From positions 153,876,445 to 153,940,444 of the forward strand of contig CM043950.1 in NCBI GenBank assembly GCA_014529385.2: 64,000 nt of DNA, in the 5' to 3' direction. The notes below the pieces were generated by a model. That model was not told where the DNA came from, made no database searches, and was given only the letters and a program-made list of their open reading frames with translations. Of this stretch, positions 10,689 through 21,800 are shown in pieces (position 1 is the stretch's first letter; each line of letters opens with the position of its first letter). Source of the stretch: Adiantum capillus-veneris. Its lineage: Eukaryota; Streptophyta; Polypodiopsida; Polypodiales; Pteridaceae. The position numbers and the translations under genes were made by a program.

Positions 10689-10801
10689 ATCCTCTTCATG
10701 CGGGAGCTCCTCATCTTGTAGAAGGGAACCGACATAAAAGGCTTCAGAAAGTGAAGAAAATGGAACCCTGAATGTTTGCAAGGGAAGCCGATTCTCTGCA
10801 T
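10385..10801 (-). other. Overlapping ORF with transit-peptide-like start, out of frame with the PPR gene
   Basis: An ATG at 10801, upstream of the PPR start, opens another frame. Its first 38 residues are rich in F, K, R, H and S with no acidic residue (MQRIGFPCKHSGFHF...), as expected of a mitochondrial or plastid presequence. The frame overlaps the PPR N-terminal region, then leaves it. It may be an uORF, or the true N-terminus split from the PPR frame by a small indel or sequencing error, or an RNA-level fusion. The later part of this ORF is a shadow of the PPR frame. Confidence 0.35.
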
Positions 10802-11653
10802 GATGAGAAAATATAAACTTTTCCAGCTATCACACCTGATGGTGCAAGGTCTAGGGGGGGTATAACAAGCTTGCTTTGATCAAGGAATCTCTATAGCGCC
10901 TGTCCATCAGAAACAATGGCATGCTTAACTATTCACCCACGCACAGCCGTGCGCACTCCTGCAGTTTCCGCAACATGGCGGCATAATCAACACACGATTG
11001 AAGTCGTTAACTCGAAACCTGTCGAGACAGAGAGAGAGACACAGAGAAGAAGAAGATTTCGACTTTTGAACTCAAGACGAGTTAGTGAAGAGGAAATTGG
11101 GACAACCAAGGAAAATGAAGTTGGATCACAGGGAAAATGTGTTTTCTTTGTTTTTTTACCATAAGAAAGGTGAATTGTACTAGAAAAAAGATAAGTTATA
11201 CAACACAGGATCCCAAGGAAGGGGTTCAGAGTAGGCCTCTTTACAAAACGTCATTGGATCACAAATACATAAAGGGTTGAAGCATCCGAGATACCATTTA
11301 CAAAAAACCCATGCAGAGGGGGAGAACCTTCCCAACAAAGCAGAGTCATCATCCATGTGGGAGTATGTTTTCTTCGATGAAAGTTTTTCTTTTTTGCATT
11401 TCTTAAATGTTCCACAAAGAGCTGGTTATGACTTGAGTGACAATTTTGTTGTATTTGTCGTGCTTGAAAGCTTTCACATATTCAGTTAAAAGGAACAAAG
11501 GAAAGAGATGTTCCTTCTTTACGATGATTTCATAATAGGGTTTTTTAGGATGGTGGAAGCACAATGTGCCATGTCATTGACATCGAAGAAAGTTTTTAGT
11601 AGCAGTACCGTTGAAAAGAAAAGGGCGAGCACGAGCAATGAAATATAGATAGT

Positions 11654-11654
<1 letters not shown>
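10802..11654. other. 5' flank of the PPR gene, no other gene seen
   Basis: Presumed promoter/5' UTR of the minus-strand PPR gene. It includes a poly-G run near 10855 and a purine stretch near 11030. No clear TATA box is placed. Confidence 0.45.

Positions 11655-11710
<56 letters not shown>
11655..11710. repeat. (AG)n microsatellite
   Basis: About 28 AG units, abutting the PPR relic. Confidence 0.97.
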
Positions 11711-11712
<2 letters not shown>

Positions 11713-12180
11713 TTCCCTTGGCATTTGAAAAAACAGTCTAGAGCATCTTCAACATAGTCATCTTGGTGCAATGAATGCGCTCCAAGGGACGACATCGCGG
11801 TCCTAGACAGAAAGCTCATCAAATGCTTTCAGAACCTCATCGTGAATTCTCTTAGACTTATGAAGGTCTTGCATAAGGCTACATGCCTTGAAGGTGAAAG
11901 CATTGATGATTGCATATGGAAAAATGGCCTTCCCTTCCATCCGGTGAAAATAGCCTTAAGCTCCCTTGGGTGCATTTGAAGAAAGGCCTTCCCTTCGCAT
12001 GAAGTTAGACATCCAAAAGCTAGGCTTCCTAGCCATAACCATGATGGGCACGTCTGCAAGCATCGCGCTCGAAGAGTCAAAATCCTAAAGAGAATGCCTA
12101 TTTGCACGATGGCATCAAATTTTGCATACATATCACCCAAAGCACTCAAAGATTGGCTTCCTAGTCCCCAATACATGGGC
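11711..12180 (-). pseudogene. PPR pseudogene fragment
   Basis: Minus-strand readings in more than one frame show PPR signatures in the right order: LGDMYAKFDAIVQIGILF (cf. LVDMYAKCG) near 12100-12150, then ACSLMQDLHKSKRIHDEV and FDELSV, a stop, DRDVVPWSAFI and LFFQMPREG near 11715-11890. This is one L-S-P stretch with stops and frameshifts. It lies upstream of the intact PPR gene in the same orientation. It could be a decayed tandem duplicate, but too little is left to assign its parent. Confidence 0.7.
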
Positions 12181-12479
12181 AAGGCAAGTATGTACGTTGA
12201 GTTGTGGTTACTACCTATGTACGTTGTCTGTGGAGTTGATTTGGCTCGATTTTTTGGCAGTTACTCAGTCGTTTTGAGATTTAGATCGAAAGAGCCCTTT
12301 TTGTGACTATGACTAGTTTTGAGTCTGCTTAGCCTTTAGAGGGTCATTTGCGTGAGGTTTTCTTGAGATGGGGTGTTCTCAAGTGTTGAGACACTTTCAA
12401 TGATACAAGTTGCTAGAGGACCCCTCTTTCAGTATCCTCACCATAGACTATGTATCTGGTCGGACATTTTTGCTTTTGA

Positions 12480-12957
12480 CACCGAGCTGGCAGTCACACG
12501 GCACAAGAAGGAAGTTGGATGGGACACGAGTTGTTGGGTAGATTGGAAGACCTAACCCAATTAGATGAGTTGAGTGTCCAAGGGGTTGCAACCATCTACA
12601 TACAAAAACAACAAGTGAAATAATTTTATGACCAACATGTGATAAACAAGGATTTACAAAAGGGTGACTATGTCTTAGTCTACACCTTAAAGCAACACTC
12701 CAAAAAACTAAAAAAGCGAGGTTACGGACCATTTGTGATCAACGACATATCACAAGGTGGTGATGTACAACTTGCAACATTGGAGGGAGAGATGATGTCT
12801 AACAGGTTCAATGGATACAGACTCAAAAAGTATCATCAACCTCTCATTGAAGAAATGTTAGAGAAGCTACATGAAGCAAAGAAATGGAATTTGAAGGCTC
12901 AAGCAATTCAAGGACAAGCACAAGAGGAAGCTCGATTGCGTATTTTAGAGCATAAAT
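12480..12957 (+). pseudogene. Module Y: integrase-C-like domain plus coiled coil
   Basis: From about 12505 the reading gives QEGSWMGHELLGRLEDL and TQLDE, a stop, FYDQHVINKDLQKGDYVLVY, GYGPFVINDISQGGDVQLATLEGE and FNGYRLKKYHQPL, i.e. the helix and SH3-like C-terminal domain of a gypsy integrase. An Ala/Gln/Glu-rich helix follows (KAQAIQGQAQEEARLRILEHK region), ending at 12957. The ORF at 62644-63183 of element H has the same layout and shared words (SQEGWDGN, LERLDEERQLAV, FDRHLKNKDINVGDKVLMY). It is degraded (one internal stop). No LTR is recognised to its left. Confidence 0.65.
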
Positions 12958-13029
12958 AATGACAAACCACTACAACATGTAGAAGCACATTCTCCTCCTA
13001 TTGCAGAGTCCAAATTGAGCAAAATTGGC

Positions 13030-13540
13030 TTGGATTTATGGATGTATGCATCACTATTCAACTCGTCGATGGAACGACCGAAAAAGAACTTGTATATATT
13101 AGTGCATGCGTTACTGCTATTCGGTATTCTACATACCTCAAACTATCATCCTCCATGATAGAACCGACCAAGATAGAGCTAAGAGAAACTAATAGAGGAA
13201 TAGTGATTAGTTTGAGATAAGCCAATGTCTTAATTAACATCGACGGTAATGGCTATCCACATATATTCCACATTATGGCTAATACGGACCTCAATGAGAA
13301 AATCATCTTGGGAGATTCATGGATGTGCACTTACAAAGCAGTACTAGAATGGCAGGATTATACTATGAAGTACAACTTCAAAGGATACATCGTATGTTAT
13401 ATCCTTGGCACAGACAAATCACGTTTGGAATGTACAATAGGATTATGAAGAGGAAAAGCCATAGGTGTCATAGTCACCTATCCAACAACATCCATCTACA
13501 AGAATTGGTGGAAGGGTTAAGCAATTTTGGGTAAAAAAGT
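13030..13540 (+). pseudogene. Module Y: retropepsin-like domain
   Basis: The plus-strand frame at 13038-13220 continues after a stop with NVLINIDGNG, FHIMANTDLNEKIILGDSWM and KAVLEWQDYTMKY. The segment IILGDSWM...KAVLEW matches the ILGxDWL...AxIDW end of retropepsins and aligns with NINLGRTWM...KCTIDW of the H-element ORF at 62027-62640. The catalytic D-T/S-G is not recognisable here; where H reads LLDTA, this copy reads ISACV, so it is inactive. It follows the integrase-C block directly, an order not seen in standard gypsy pol. Confidence 0.55.
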
Positions 13541-13580
13541 CAATCATGACAACCAAACCACAGTAGATATGGATACCTAA

Positions 13581-13804
13581 TGTTGGGGTAAAGGCATTGC
13601 ACCTTTTCCCGAGGCCAGACATTCAGTGTTCGACTACCCAATGTATGTACATACACATTCCTTTATTCTTCATATATACAAAGAATGGAGATCTCCTCAC
13701 CACATTCTTGGAGGTTGCTCCACCCACACATTGTGTCTTCTACTCTTCTCCTTCATCGCACTCCGCACTCACCGCGCATCACTTCCGAACCTTGCGCTCT
13801 CACA
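13581..13804 (+). repeat. 5' LTR of element G
   Basis: TG...CA ends, about 224 bp, followed two bases later by the tRNA-iMet primer site at 13807-13818. Confidence 0.88.
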
Positions 13805-15639
13805 AGTGGTATCAAAGCTTCGGTTTTACGTACATGTAGTGCAACGATTGAGTTGAAGGCTTTGCAACAACAAGTGTATTGATGGTAATGGATTCAAGAG
13901 AAGGGAGAAGGGAGCAACTTGACAACGTGTTCGCATCACAGGTTTGCAAGTAGTTTTGCTCGTGTACACGGAAGCTTCTACATCGACATTGTATGCAAGA
14001 GCAGCCTTGATTGCAGATCTGAGCTTAGGCATGTAAATTCATCTTTTATAGAGTTTGTGCAGCAAGCCATTGCTGAACTTTGTAGAGAAGAAGCAGGAGC
14101 AGGAAGTGTTGCAGCTCGTTTTTGCTGTTTTCGGCTCCCGGAACAGTGTTTTTTGTATATCTTTGTCATACGGAGTCTGGTAGATATGATCCAGGAGTCT
14201 AGTTGGACTTTTGGCACATTTTAAACATGATGGTGATGTCCATTTTTTGAAATTCTGATCAAATTATAGCAGGTGCAACAGCAGCAAGTTTGTACTGCAT
14301 TTTTGGGTCGAAACGGATGTTTAAAATCCATATCTCTCAGACCTAGGCTCGGATATATGTGATCCAAGAGTGTATCCTAGGGTTTTGGCATGCTCTCGAT
14401 GCATTGGCCATATAATAAATTTGAAATTTTGAGTGATAATTTTTTTTTCAGCAGCCTGCAGCAACCTCTACATATTGAAGCTTGGCAATTTGATTCCTAC
14501 ATTGGAGAGCATTGTGCAATTTGCATCTATGGCTATGTATGGCACACTGTGGTGCTATTTAAGAGGGAATTCACCTTGATTTTGTGTATACAAGCGATTT
14601 TTTGGGATGTGAATTTTTTATTATTACATATCCGGATACGGTTTTGTACGCATTGTATGATTGTGTGGGGCGTTCCAAAGAGTGGTTCCAGCACAATTTT
14701 GTGCAATTTATGCTATGTATGCATTCGCAGATATATCTTGATCTAGTTATAGCTCAAATGTACCAGGTTAATAGATATACCAATATTTCAGACAGGTAGA
14801 GTTGTCCATAGAGCTACTTGTGCAGGAGTGAGCTCGGTTGCCATGCTTATGGTACATGTATGCCATATGTGAATTTGTGATTGAGACGGATTGGTCTCAA
14901 AAAAGTTTATGTGCTTTTTGATTATGGTCCATAGGTTTTTTTTTGCTTCTCTTTGTCGTGATTGGAGAGCGTTTAGTCACTTTTGATTTGGTGTATGAAA
15001 TTTGTGGAGGAGAGACCGAGTCTCTATTTTTGTGCGCTACCGAAACGACTTCATTGATGCATTTTATGCATTGCTTGTGTTGCCGATTGTTTATGGCTAA
15101 GATGTTTTGAGTTTTTACTTAGTTTGCAGGGGACATTTTGTCATATTTTTCTTAGATTCTTGCCATGTTTTATGCATATCTGCAGTTTTGCTCTCTGATG
15201 GTTTAGTGGTCAAGTTTGACTGCCACTTTGATAGTTTTTGTCAGTCTTGTACCCACTCTCGTAGAAGTGAGAGTTGTATGTGCTCGTGTGGCTACACACT
15301 TTGCTAGTCATAGGGTTCACAGGTATTTGCAGCGTTTTTACGTTTGCTGACTACTTGCATATATGGTTATGCGCTTTACGCTCGATTGAGTTGTTTGTCC
15401 CAGATTGTATGCTTGTAGATATACCAGATTGTGGAGCTATTTTATGCATATGTGAGCATCGATTTTGATGTGATTGATCATAATTTTCATGATTGTGTAG
15501 TGATCGAGTGATCTTTCAATTTGTTTGCCAGTTATGGTTGATGATTGAGATTTTTCTTGAGTTTTTTGCTCAAATTATAGGGGAGACTCTACCAGATTTC
15601 TCCCAGGATTTCTCAACATAGTTTGGTTTCTTGACATCC

Positions 15640-16230
15640 AGTTAGCAGATATGTGTGACACTTTTGAGTCAACACTAATGACTTGCAAGAGACAACGGTC
15701 TCGGTCTCACAAATATATGCGAAGTTGGCATTGTGGTCACATTGAGCACATTAGATGCCATTGTTTTAAACATATGAGGCAACATCAAAGATCTATGTGT
15801 GATACACATGAGTTTTAGACACATGCTAGAGCAGTGGCTTCATATGCCAGTGACGGTGATGTCATGTTTGCCTTTAGCATTCCTTTGAATTACATGTCTT
15901 TGAGAGGTGACACTCCTTCCCGTTGGTTACTAGATGAGGATGCATTTTTCCACGTCACACCACATTGAGAGTAGTTTAGCACCGTCTCTAGTGGGAGCTT
16001 TGGTTGTCTACACTTGGACAATGGTTTGACGTTTGATATTGCAGGTGTAGGAGATGTTTGCTTGTCATTGCCCAATGGCGTATCATATGCGCTACGACAT
16101 GTGAGCTATGTTCCTCACCTGAGATAGAGCTTGATCTCAATGAGAGAACTAGCAGACTGTGGATGTTACACAATTCTTAGAGAGAACTCTTTCCAGATGC
16201 ATTGAGGATCATTAGTGATTTCCAAAGGAG
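15640..16230 (+). pseudogene. Copia gag zinc knuckle / protease relic in G
   Basis: Around 15725-15790 the reading RSWHCGHIEHIRCHCF resembles a mutated retroviral zinc knuckle. At about 15925-16200 it gives WLLDEDAFFHVTPH, then FSTVSSGSFGCLHLDNG, ISGVGDVCLSLPNG-like sequence and LRHVSYVPHL, the layout of a copia protease (W-x-LDSGAS-xHMT ... V.YVP.L..NLLS). The catalytic DSGAS is replaced by DEDAF, so the enzyme is dead. Minor stops interrupt it. A diverged copy lies at 19100-19650 on the opposite strand. Confidence 0.65.
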
Positions 16231-17037
16231 CCTACAGTAGCTTGGTATATCCTAGGTATGTATCTGAGGTTCGAGACGGCATAGTCTTGGTTTTGTTGCT
16301 TGCATGCTTTGAGCAGGAAACAAGACGGGTCTCCTTCATGGGTGAGCTCCACCATGCTCATGAGACATAGCATTTAGCTGTGTAGGACGTGCTAGTAGAC
16401 TCTATAGAGATAGAGGTAGAGAAAAAGTGTTCTAGTGAGACATAGTAGGTGTTGTCAGAGTCTGTGTAGGCATAGGTAGAGTGGGTGTTCTCCCTAGAGA
16501 CATAGGCATAGATGACATACATGGAGCTCTTTGATATGCTCATGCTAGAGGCTAATGAGTTTGTGCAAAGACACAAAGTTCTGCCTATGCACTCTCGACG
16601 CTGACACATCCATACATGATGGGTAATCTTGATGATGTAGTACATGAAGATAGTGTAGCAGAGGCTAGGATAGCCAAGGTTGTGCAAATTTTGTCAGTGC
16701 TCCGGCATCTCATGCATGACCTATTAGTGTTGAGTCTCAACCTAGTAGCTAAAGTGGGAGCATTTGAAATAGGGATTGTTAGTCTTATGATGATTGACAC
16801 TAGCATGATGCATAGTGGAGTTTTGCATACCATACAGAGTTATCTGCAAGATTCACATACACGCTCTAGCATGGATATTCATGATTACCTATCACTAGAG
16901 CTGATACATATGCATGTAGATTGATTGAGCGAGCCAGTGGGCATAGGTTGAGAGAGTCTCTCGCATATTTTCTTGTACATACTAGTAGTTTAGCTAGTAG
17001 CACTCACTTATTGGTGCATCACCTTTAAGTGGGACAT

Positions 17038-17259
17038 TGTTGGGGTAAAGGCATTGCACCTTTGCATCAAGCCGCACATCTATTGCCCAGTCGCCCACTA
17101 TATGTACATACACATTCCTTATTCTTCATATACATAAAGAATAAGGAGCTCCTCACCACATTCTTGGAGGTGCTCCACCCACACAGTGCGTCTTCTACTC
17201 TTCTTCTCCCTCGCACTCCACACACACCGTGCATCGCTTCCACACCTAGCGCTCTCACA
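17038..17259 (+). repeat. 3' LTR of element G
   Basis: About 222 bp, collinear with the 5' LTR apart from scattered changes and a block difference near 17065-17095. Preceded by the purine-rich AAGTGGGACA. Confidence 0.87.
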
Positions 17260-17420
17260 CCCAAAGCACTGCTTTCCAATCAATCTTCCAACTCAATTGA
17301 GAAAAGCTTCCAAGTAGCCGGCACTCCTCAACCTAAGCCATGACGGTGGAGAAAATCCAATCAACAACTCAATAATTTATCAGGCTTTACCACGTACAAT
17401 TGGATTCCCAAATTCCAATA
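17260..17420 (+). pseudogene. Module Y, part downstream of G
   Basis: Directly after G the frame reads PKALLSNQSSNSIEKSF, which joins the IWI codons before G to give IWIPKALL. A second WIPK lies near 17395-17410 (TYNWIPKFQ). Element H has the same paired words (KWVPKASLV, LRWIPKKLLE, QIWVPKHKL) at 61640-61960, downstream of its retropepsin-like domain. This shared order supports Y and the H leader being one family. Confidence 0.45.
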
Positions 17421-17454
17421 GGACAAGTCAAATCTCCGATATCATAAAGGATGA

Positions 17455-18480
17455 TAGAATGTGGTGGTTGATGATCTTAGTCAGAATATTCCTAAGATCA
17501 ATTCTCTTTTGTTCATGGAACTTTGCAGTAGTGAGTTTTTGGATTCTCTGAAAGGCAATTATGAGCATGATGACGCATACTCTAAAGTGTGGAGCCATGT
17601 CCAAATGAGGGATCCTTCTCACTCCAATGCTGGTAGTGTGTTGTTAACCTCCACACACAGTTCTCCTCCATCAAGTGATGAACGACAACGATGGAAGAAT
17701 TTTTCCATCGATAATGGGTACCTACTCCAGAAGGGGAGAGTTTGTGTACCGATGGCCACAGACATTCGGCGCCAAATTCTTTATGAATGTCATGAGAGTC
17801 CAAGTGCAGGGCACCCGGGTATTAAAAAGACTTATTCTCTCATACGACAATAGTTTTACTGGCAAGGTTTACATGGCTTTGTTCAAGATTATGTCTTGCA
17901 TTTCCAAAAATGCCAAGTTAACAAAGCAAGGCACTTGAAGGCAGGAGGACTCTTACATCCTTTGGAGATTCTCAATGGGAAATGAGAAAGTATCTCTATG
18001 GATTTTATTGTGGGTTTACCAACCACTGTACGAGGTCATGACTCAATATGGGTGGTCGTAGACCGGTTGACTAAACTATGCAAGTTTATTCCAACCAAGT
18101 CGACCATAAAGACTCCAAAATTAGCTATTTGTGGACAATATGGTCGACAAACTCTCGCCTTCAAACTCTCGTTATTGACACACTCTCATGTCCATCTATT
18201 TCATGTAATCCGTTTACATAAACAATTACATGGGGACAACAATGTCATCGACCAACAGAGTCTGGTCGATTTTGTTGAACCTCCTACCCCACCGCATGAG
18301 CTTGAGCGAATTCTTGACTATCATGATTTACGTACATGTCTTCATGTAAGTTGTCAAGCTTTAATCAAGTGGAAAGATCAACCTAAAGAAGGTGCCACTC
18401 GGGAAAACATTAGTGTTCTTAAGAGGAAGTTTCCCACTTTTGTTTTTGAGGACAAAAACACTTCTCCAAGTGGGGAGTAA
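17455..18480 (+). pseudogene. Chromovirus (Ty3/gypsy) integrase and chromodomain relic
   Basis: Plus-strand pieces: an integrase zinc-binding region (ILYECHESPSAGHPGIKKTYSLIRQ, with H-x-H spacing) at about 17780-17853; the start of the catalytic core ([21 protein letters not shown]) at 17995-18060; then a deletion removing the rest of the core; then RLHKQLHG and a chromodomain-like end ([27 protein letters not shown]) to a stop at 18480. The end [11 protein letters not shown] is followed directly by a purine tract and LTR, as in Tekay/Reina-type chromoviruses. A minus-strand relative is at 26240-26660. Upstream RT and RNase H are absent. Confidence 0.8.
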
Positions 18481-18700
18481 TGTCAGACCAAGGGCATCCC
18501 AAGGGGGTCACGGACCTGAGCCAAGCGGCCGGCTACCAGTGTGGACTAGGGATTCAGGCCAAGGCTATATATATGGGAGTTTGGGTGGTGAATCCAAGGA
18601 GGTAGTTCCCTAGGCTTCATACTAGTAGTGTGCAAAAGCATATATTGTTGCTAGAATCAACATGCATACCCTTGCAGGTATTCTGTAATGACCTGCACTG
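18481..18700 (+). repeat. 3' LTR start of the chromovirus, truncated
   Basis: The LTR begins TGTCAGACCAAGGG right after the purine tract AGTGGGGAGTAA. A candidate TATA box (CTATATATATGG) lies at about 18563-18575. Its right end is not definable. Confidence 0.6.
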
Positions 18701-19099
18701 CTCCATGATGGATCATTGCACAACTGACAACCCCAACTACAAACACTCCTATTGTAGCTGCTATATTGAGTCTTGATACTGAGAGGTTGTACATGAGAGT
18801 CTTAAAAGAGTCTCAAAGTCTAATGACAAATGCGTAATCTCTGCCAGCATATATGTGCCAATCACATCAACACCATGTGCAATGACCTTTGCTAATCTAT
18901 CCGTAGTAGGTATCTCAATGCTCACAACTTCACCACCAGAACTAGTCGCGCCTAGATGTGTCAATCATGACTCTAGGGTAGTCATCACTCCCTCATCATC
19001 CATAGGTGCTATATCCACATGCCCTAGCATCACCATATTAGCCTCCATCGTGAACACATTAAAGAGCTCCATATCGCTTATCTCCATGGTAAAAGACAT

Positions 19100-19650
19100 C
19101 TTTGTCCTATGAGGATCACCATCCACTATGTCTTGCTAGAGCATGGTGGCTCTAACTCTGCATCTAACAGGCATTTCATGCACAACACTTTGGAGCTCAT
19201 CCGTGAAAAATATGTGTCTAGTCTCTTGTTGAAATGATTATAATGTAATCAAGACTATGATGTTTGCACCTCAAATATGTGCATAGGGTAGACCAAACCA
19301 ATATTGGCTCCTCTCGCAATGATAGCAAACACAATGTATTTGGAAGAACTACTGTCTAAGCAGTACTTGAAACCCACAATTTCTCTCTCTCAATTATCTT
19401 ACAAAGATTAAACTTTGTGCAATCTCACAAACATAATGCACATGTCACAGCATATAATAAGATGCACCATTGGGTAATGACAAACATATATCTCTTGCAG
19501 CCTCTATGTCATAAGTTGATCCATCAATTAGCATGACCAAGGTGCCCACTAGCAAAAGTGCTAAACTAGTAGAAATGATGTGATGTGAAACGCTACATAC
19601 TTATCTAGTAGCCATTGAGCCTTTGTCCATTTTTCCCTAGATTTCTTGCC
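19100..19650 (-). pseudogene. G-family protease relic (minus strand)
   Basis: The minus-strand sequence from 19650 downward parallels element G at 15920-16130: 'tggctactagataagta...' against 'tggttactagatgagga...', and 'tgtttgtcattacccaatggtgcatc' against 'tgcttgtcattgcccaatggcgtatc'. Upstream (19650-19760 minus) a CGRKVNHNK stretch may be the zinc knuckle. Stops abound. Confidence 0.55.
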
Positions 19651-20079
19651 ATAGTTTTGGCTTGATTGCCATACCCTCTTTTTGATGTTGTTGTGGTCAT
19701 TGGATTGAGACGGCTATTGTTTCTTGTTGTGGTTGACTTTTCTCCCACAGTGATGAGCATATGGTTGTTTTTGGACACGGATTGGTATTCTTGTTATTAC
19801 TCTCACAAGAGTAAGATTTGTGTATGATCGCTGTGGCTACAGGTAGATTTATGGAATGCATTGTATCTAGTCAACATATATTCTAATCATGAGTCTCTTG
19901 AATATGGTTTAAAGATAGCCACTGGTTACAGGTTCCATGTACTTTTAGCAGTTGAGACTTGCATGAATGCAACAATTGCAGACGAGGAGCTCTTTTAGTT
20001 CTAGACTTGGTGCACTTCTCATCGGGATTGGTTTATGCACATTGACCTTGTACATATTGTAGAGCCGTAGCTTCACTTA

Positions 20080-20300
20080 TGGCAGCTGATATGTGTGACA
20101 GTTTTGAGTTCATGACGATGACTCATGTGAGAACATGGTCTTGTTCATTTCAACACTTGAGGTGTTGGCATTGAGGTCACGGAGGCCACATTAGACGATG
20201 TTGCTTTAGGTGCATGAGGTAGTGGCGTAGAAGTATGCATGATGTGGAGACGACTTTGACACATACTAGAGAGATGTCTATGTATACTAGTGAGAGTGAT
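20080..20300 (+). pseudogene. G-family zinc-knuckle region relic (plus strand)
   Basis: 'gatatgtgtgacagttttgagttc...' parallels 15648-15870 of element G base for base over about 200 bp, with many changes. Its orientation is opposite to the relic at 19100-19650, so two G-family scraps lie head to head. Confidence 0.6.
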
Positions 20301-21450
20301 GTCACATCAAACCATAAACCACATCCAAGATTCCAAAGTGGGAGAAGCTCTCAATCAACAAAAGATATAGAAAAGTGAGAGTAAACTTTGACCACTATAG
20401 TCTCCAAAAGAGGACTCAAAGACATAAACTAAAACCACTACTCAACGCCAAAGTGTAATGCCAAAACGGCTCCACAATGTGCATATACAATGGCAATCCT
20501 CACTCAACGTACATCAATGAAGTTCCCATGCATAAACAAGCACCGAAAGATGTGCAATGCGGAAAAACTAATCAATGCAAATACAATGCTCTCAAGAGAG
20601 CTCATCAACAGTCAAAAGTGCTCATCAGAATGCATGTACAATGGGCACCAACCATGCACCATCACCAAATGCAAAACATCTGCAAAGACCATAAGCCAAA
20701 TAATAAAAATTTTGCCAATATGTCCTATGAAAAACTGTGAAAGAAGCTCCACTTGTGTGCTCAAAAAATTGTATCTCTCAAGCTTGACCGCTTTGATTGT
20801 GAGTAAATGCCTCCGTGATCTTTACCCAAATCTACCAAAAACCCTCAAACCTCATGCTCTACAGAAGTTGAAATTGCGTCTGCAGCTCAAAATTTATGCA
20901 CCCAACTTTGAGCACATGTCATGCTTCCAAAAGTGTATCAAACTTGCACACTACACAAAAACAAAAATCTGAAATTTCTTGTACGCAGTTAGTCTGAGCT
21001 GAATATCAACAAATAGGTGAGAAATTTACAAAAAGTTGCTTCCACAAAGTTGTAGACCACATTGAAACAAAAGGGCTTCTTAGGCAAAAAATATAGATAT
21101 GCATTCTACATGGAGAACAATGAATTTGAACAGTGCTGATGTGCACATAGTTTTTAGAGCAGCATCTTCACATATACACTAGCTTCCACATTTTCTCATG
21201 AGCTTCCACAAGAGCATACATCACTCTCGGTTGAGCTCACAAGATTCCATTGCATTCTCACAAAGCTTCCAAGCTTTCCTGATCTCTCCACTACCAAGAG
21301 CGAGCAAGCTATTGCCTCAAAGCTCTCAACACCGCCATGCTCTCTGCAATAACCATGCGCGCTGGTACCAATTGAGAGTGCATGTACTACACATGTGTGT
21401 GCATGCATGTAAGGAAGGGGGGATTTTATGCCACTGCAATTGTCTCCATA
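20301..21450. other. No gene recognised
   Basis: Short ORFs only, without family features. The composition resembles the non-coding interior of G-like elements, but I cannot prove a match. Confidence 0.4.
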
Positions 21451-21800
21451 GATCTGATACCAATTGTGAGTGTGTGAATGCGATGCATGTTGCGGGGGGG
21501 GGGGGGGGGGGGGGGGGGAGAGAGAGAGAGAGAGAGCACAAAGGATGTGGGTGGAGAAACTCACCACAATGTGTGAGAGAGAGCCCCTTATTCTTCTATC
21601 TAGTAAAAATGGTTGGACGTCTCTGGCACGTCTGATCAGAGTAAGAGGCACACTGCCTTTACATCAACAACGGGGAGACTGTTCAGAGGGGCAACATTTC
21701 AAACACTTGAAAGTACCTGTGGGGAAGGGGATGACCTTCAAACAAGATTTTCATTAATCTTTACGATAGTCTTAAACAAAATATGAAAAGATGGGAATTT
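21450..21800 (-). repeat. Possible LTR with primer site, poly-G and GA tract
   Basis: The minus-strand word ATTGGTATCAGATC (plus 21452-21466) looks like a tRNA-iMet primer site. The sequence to its right, starting TGTG and containing G25 (21494-21518) joined to (GA)9 (21519-21536), could be a short LTR. No partner LTR was found, so this is tentative. Confidence 0.3.
21494..21536. repeat. Poly-G run joined to (GA)n
   Basis: 25 consecutive G followed by about nine AG units. Confidence 0.95.

Larger units (their letters stand above)
13581..17259 (+). mobile_element. Copia-type non-autonomous element G
   Basis: Two similar LTRs (13581-13804 and 17038-17259), both starting TGTTGGGGTAAAGGCATTGCACC and ending CGCTCTCACA. 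An initiator-Met primer site TGGTATCAAAGC lies at 13807-13818 and a purine run AAGTGGGACA precedes the 3' LTR. Flanking 5-mers are CCTAA (13576-13580) and CCCAA (17260-17264), a target duplication with one change. The interior is 3.2 kb, mostly without coding sense, except for zinc-knuckle-like and protease-like relics at 15640-16230. No RT or integrase is recognisable. It splits module Y: the reading IWIPK spans the insertion site when G is ignored. Confidence 0.88.

Noticed and set aside
21494-21518. G-quadruplex regulatory site
   Set aside because: A plain G25 run beside a GA tract could be slippage or an assembly artefact; no gene depends on it.
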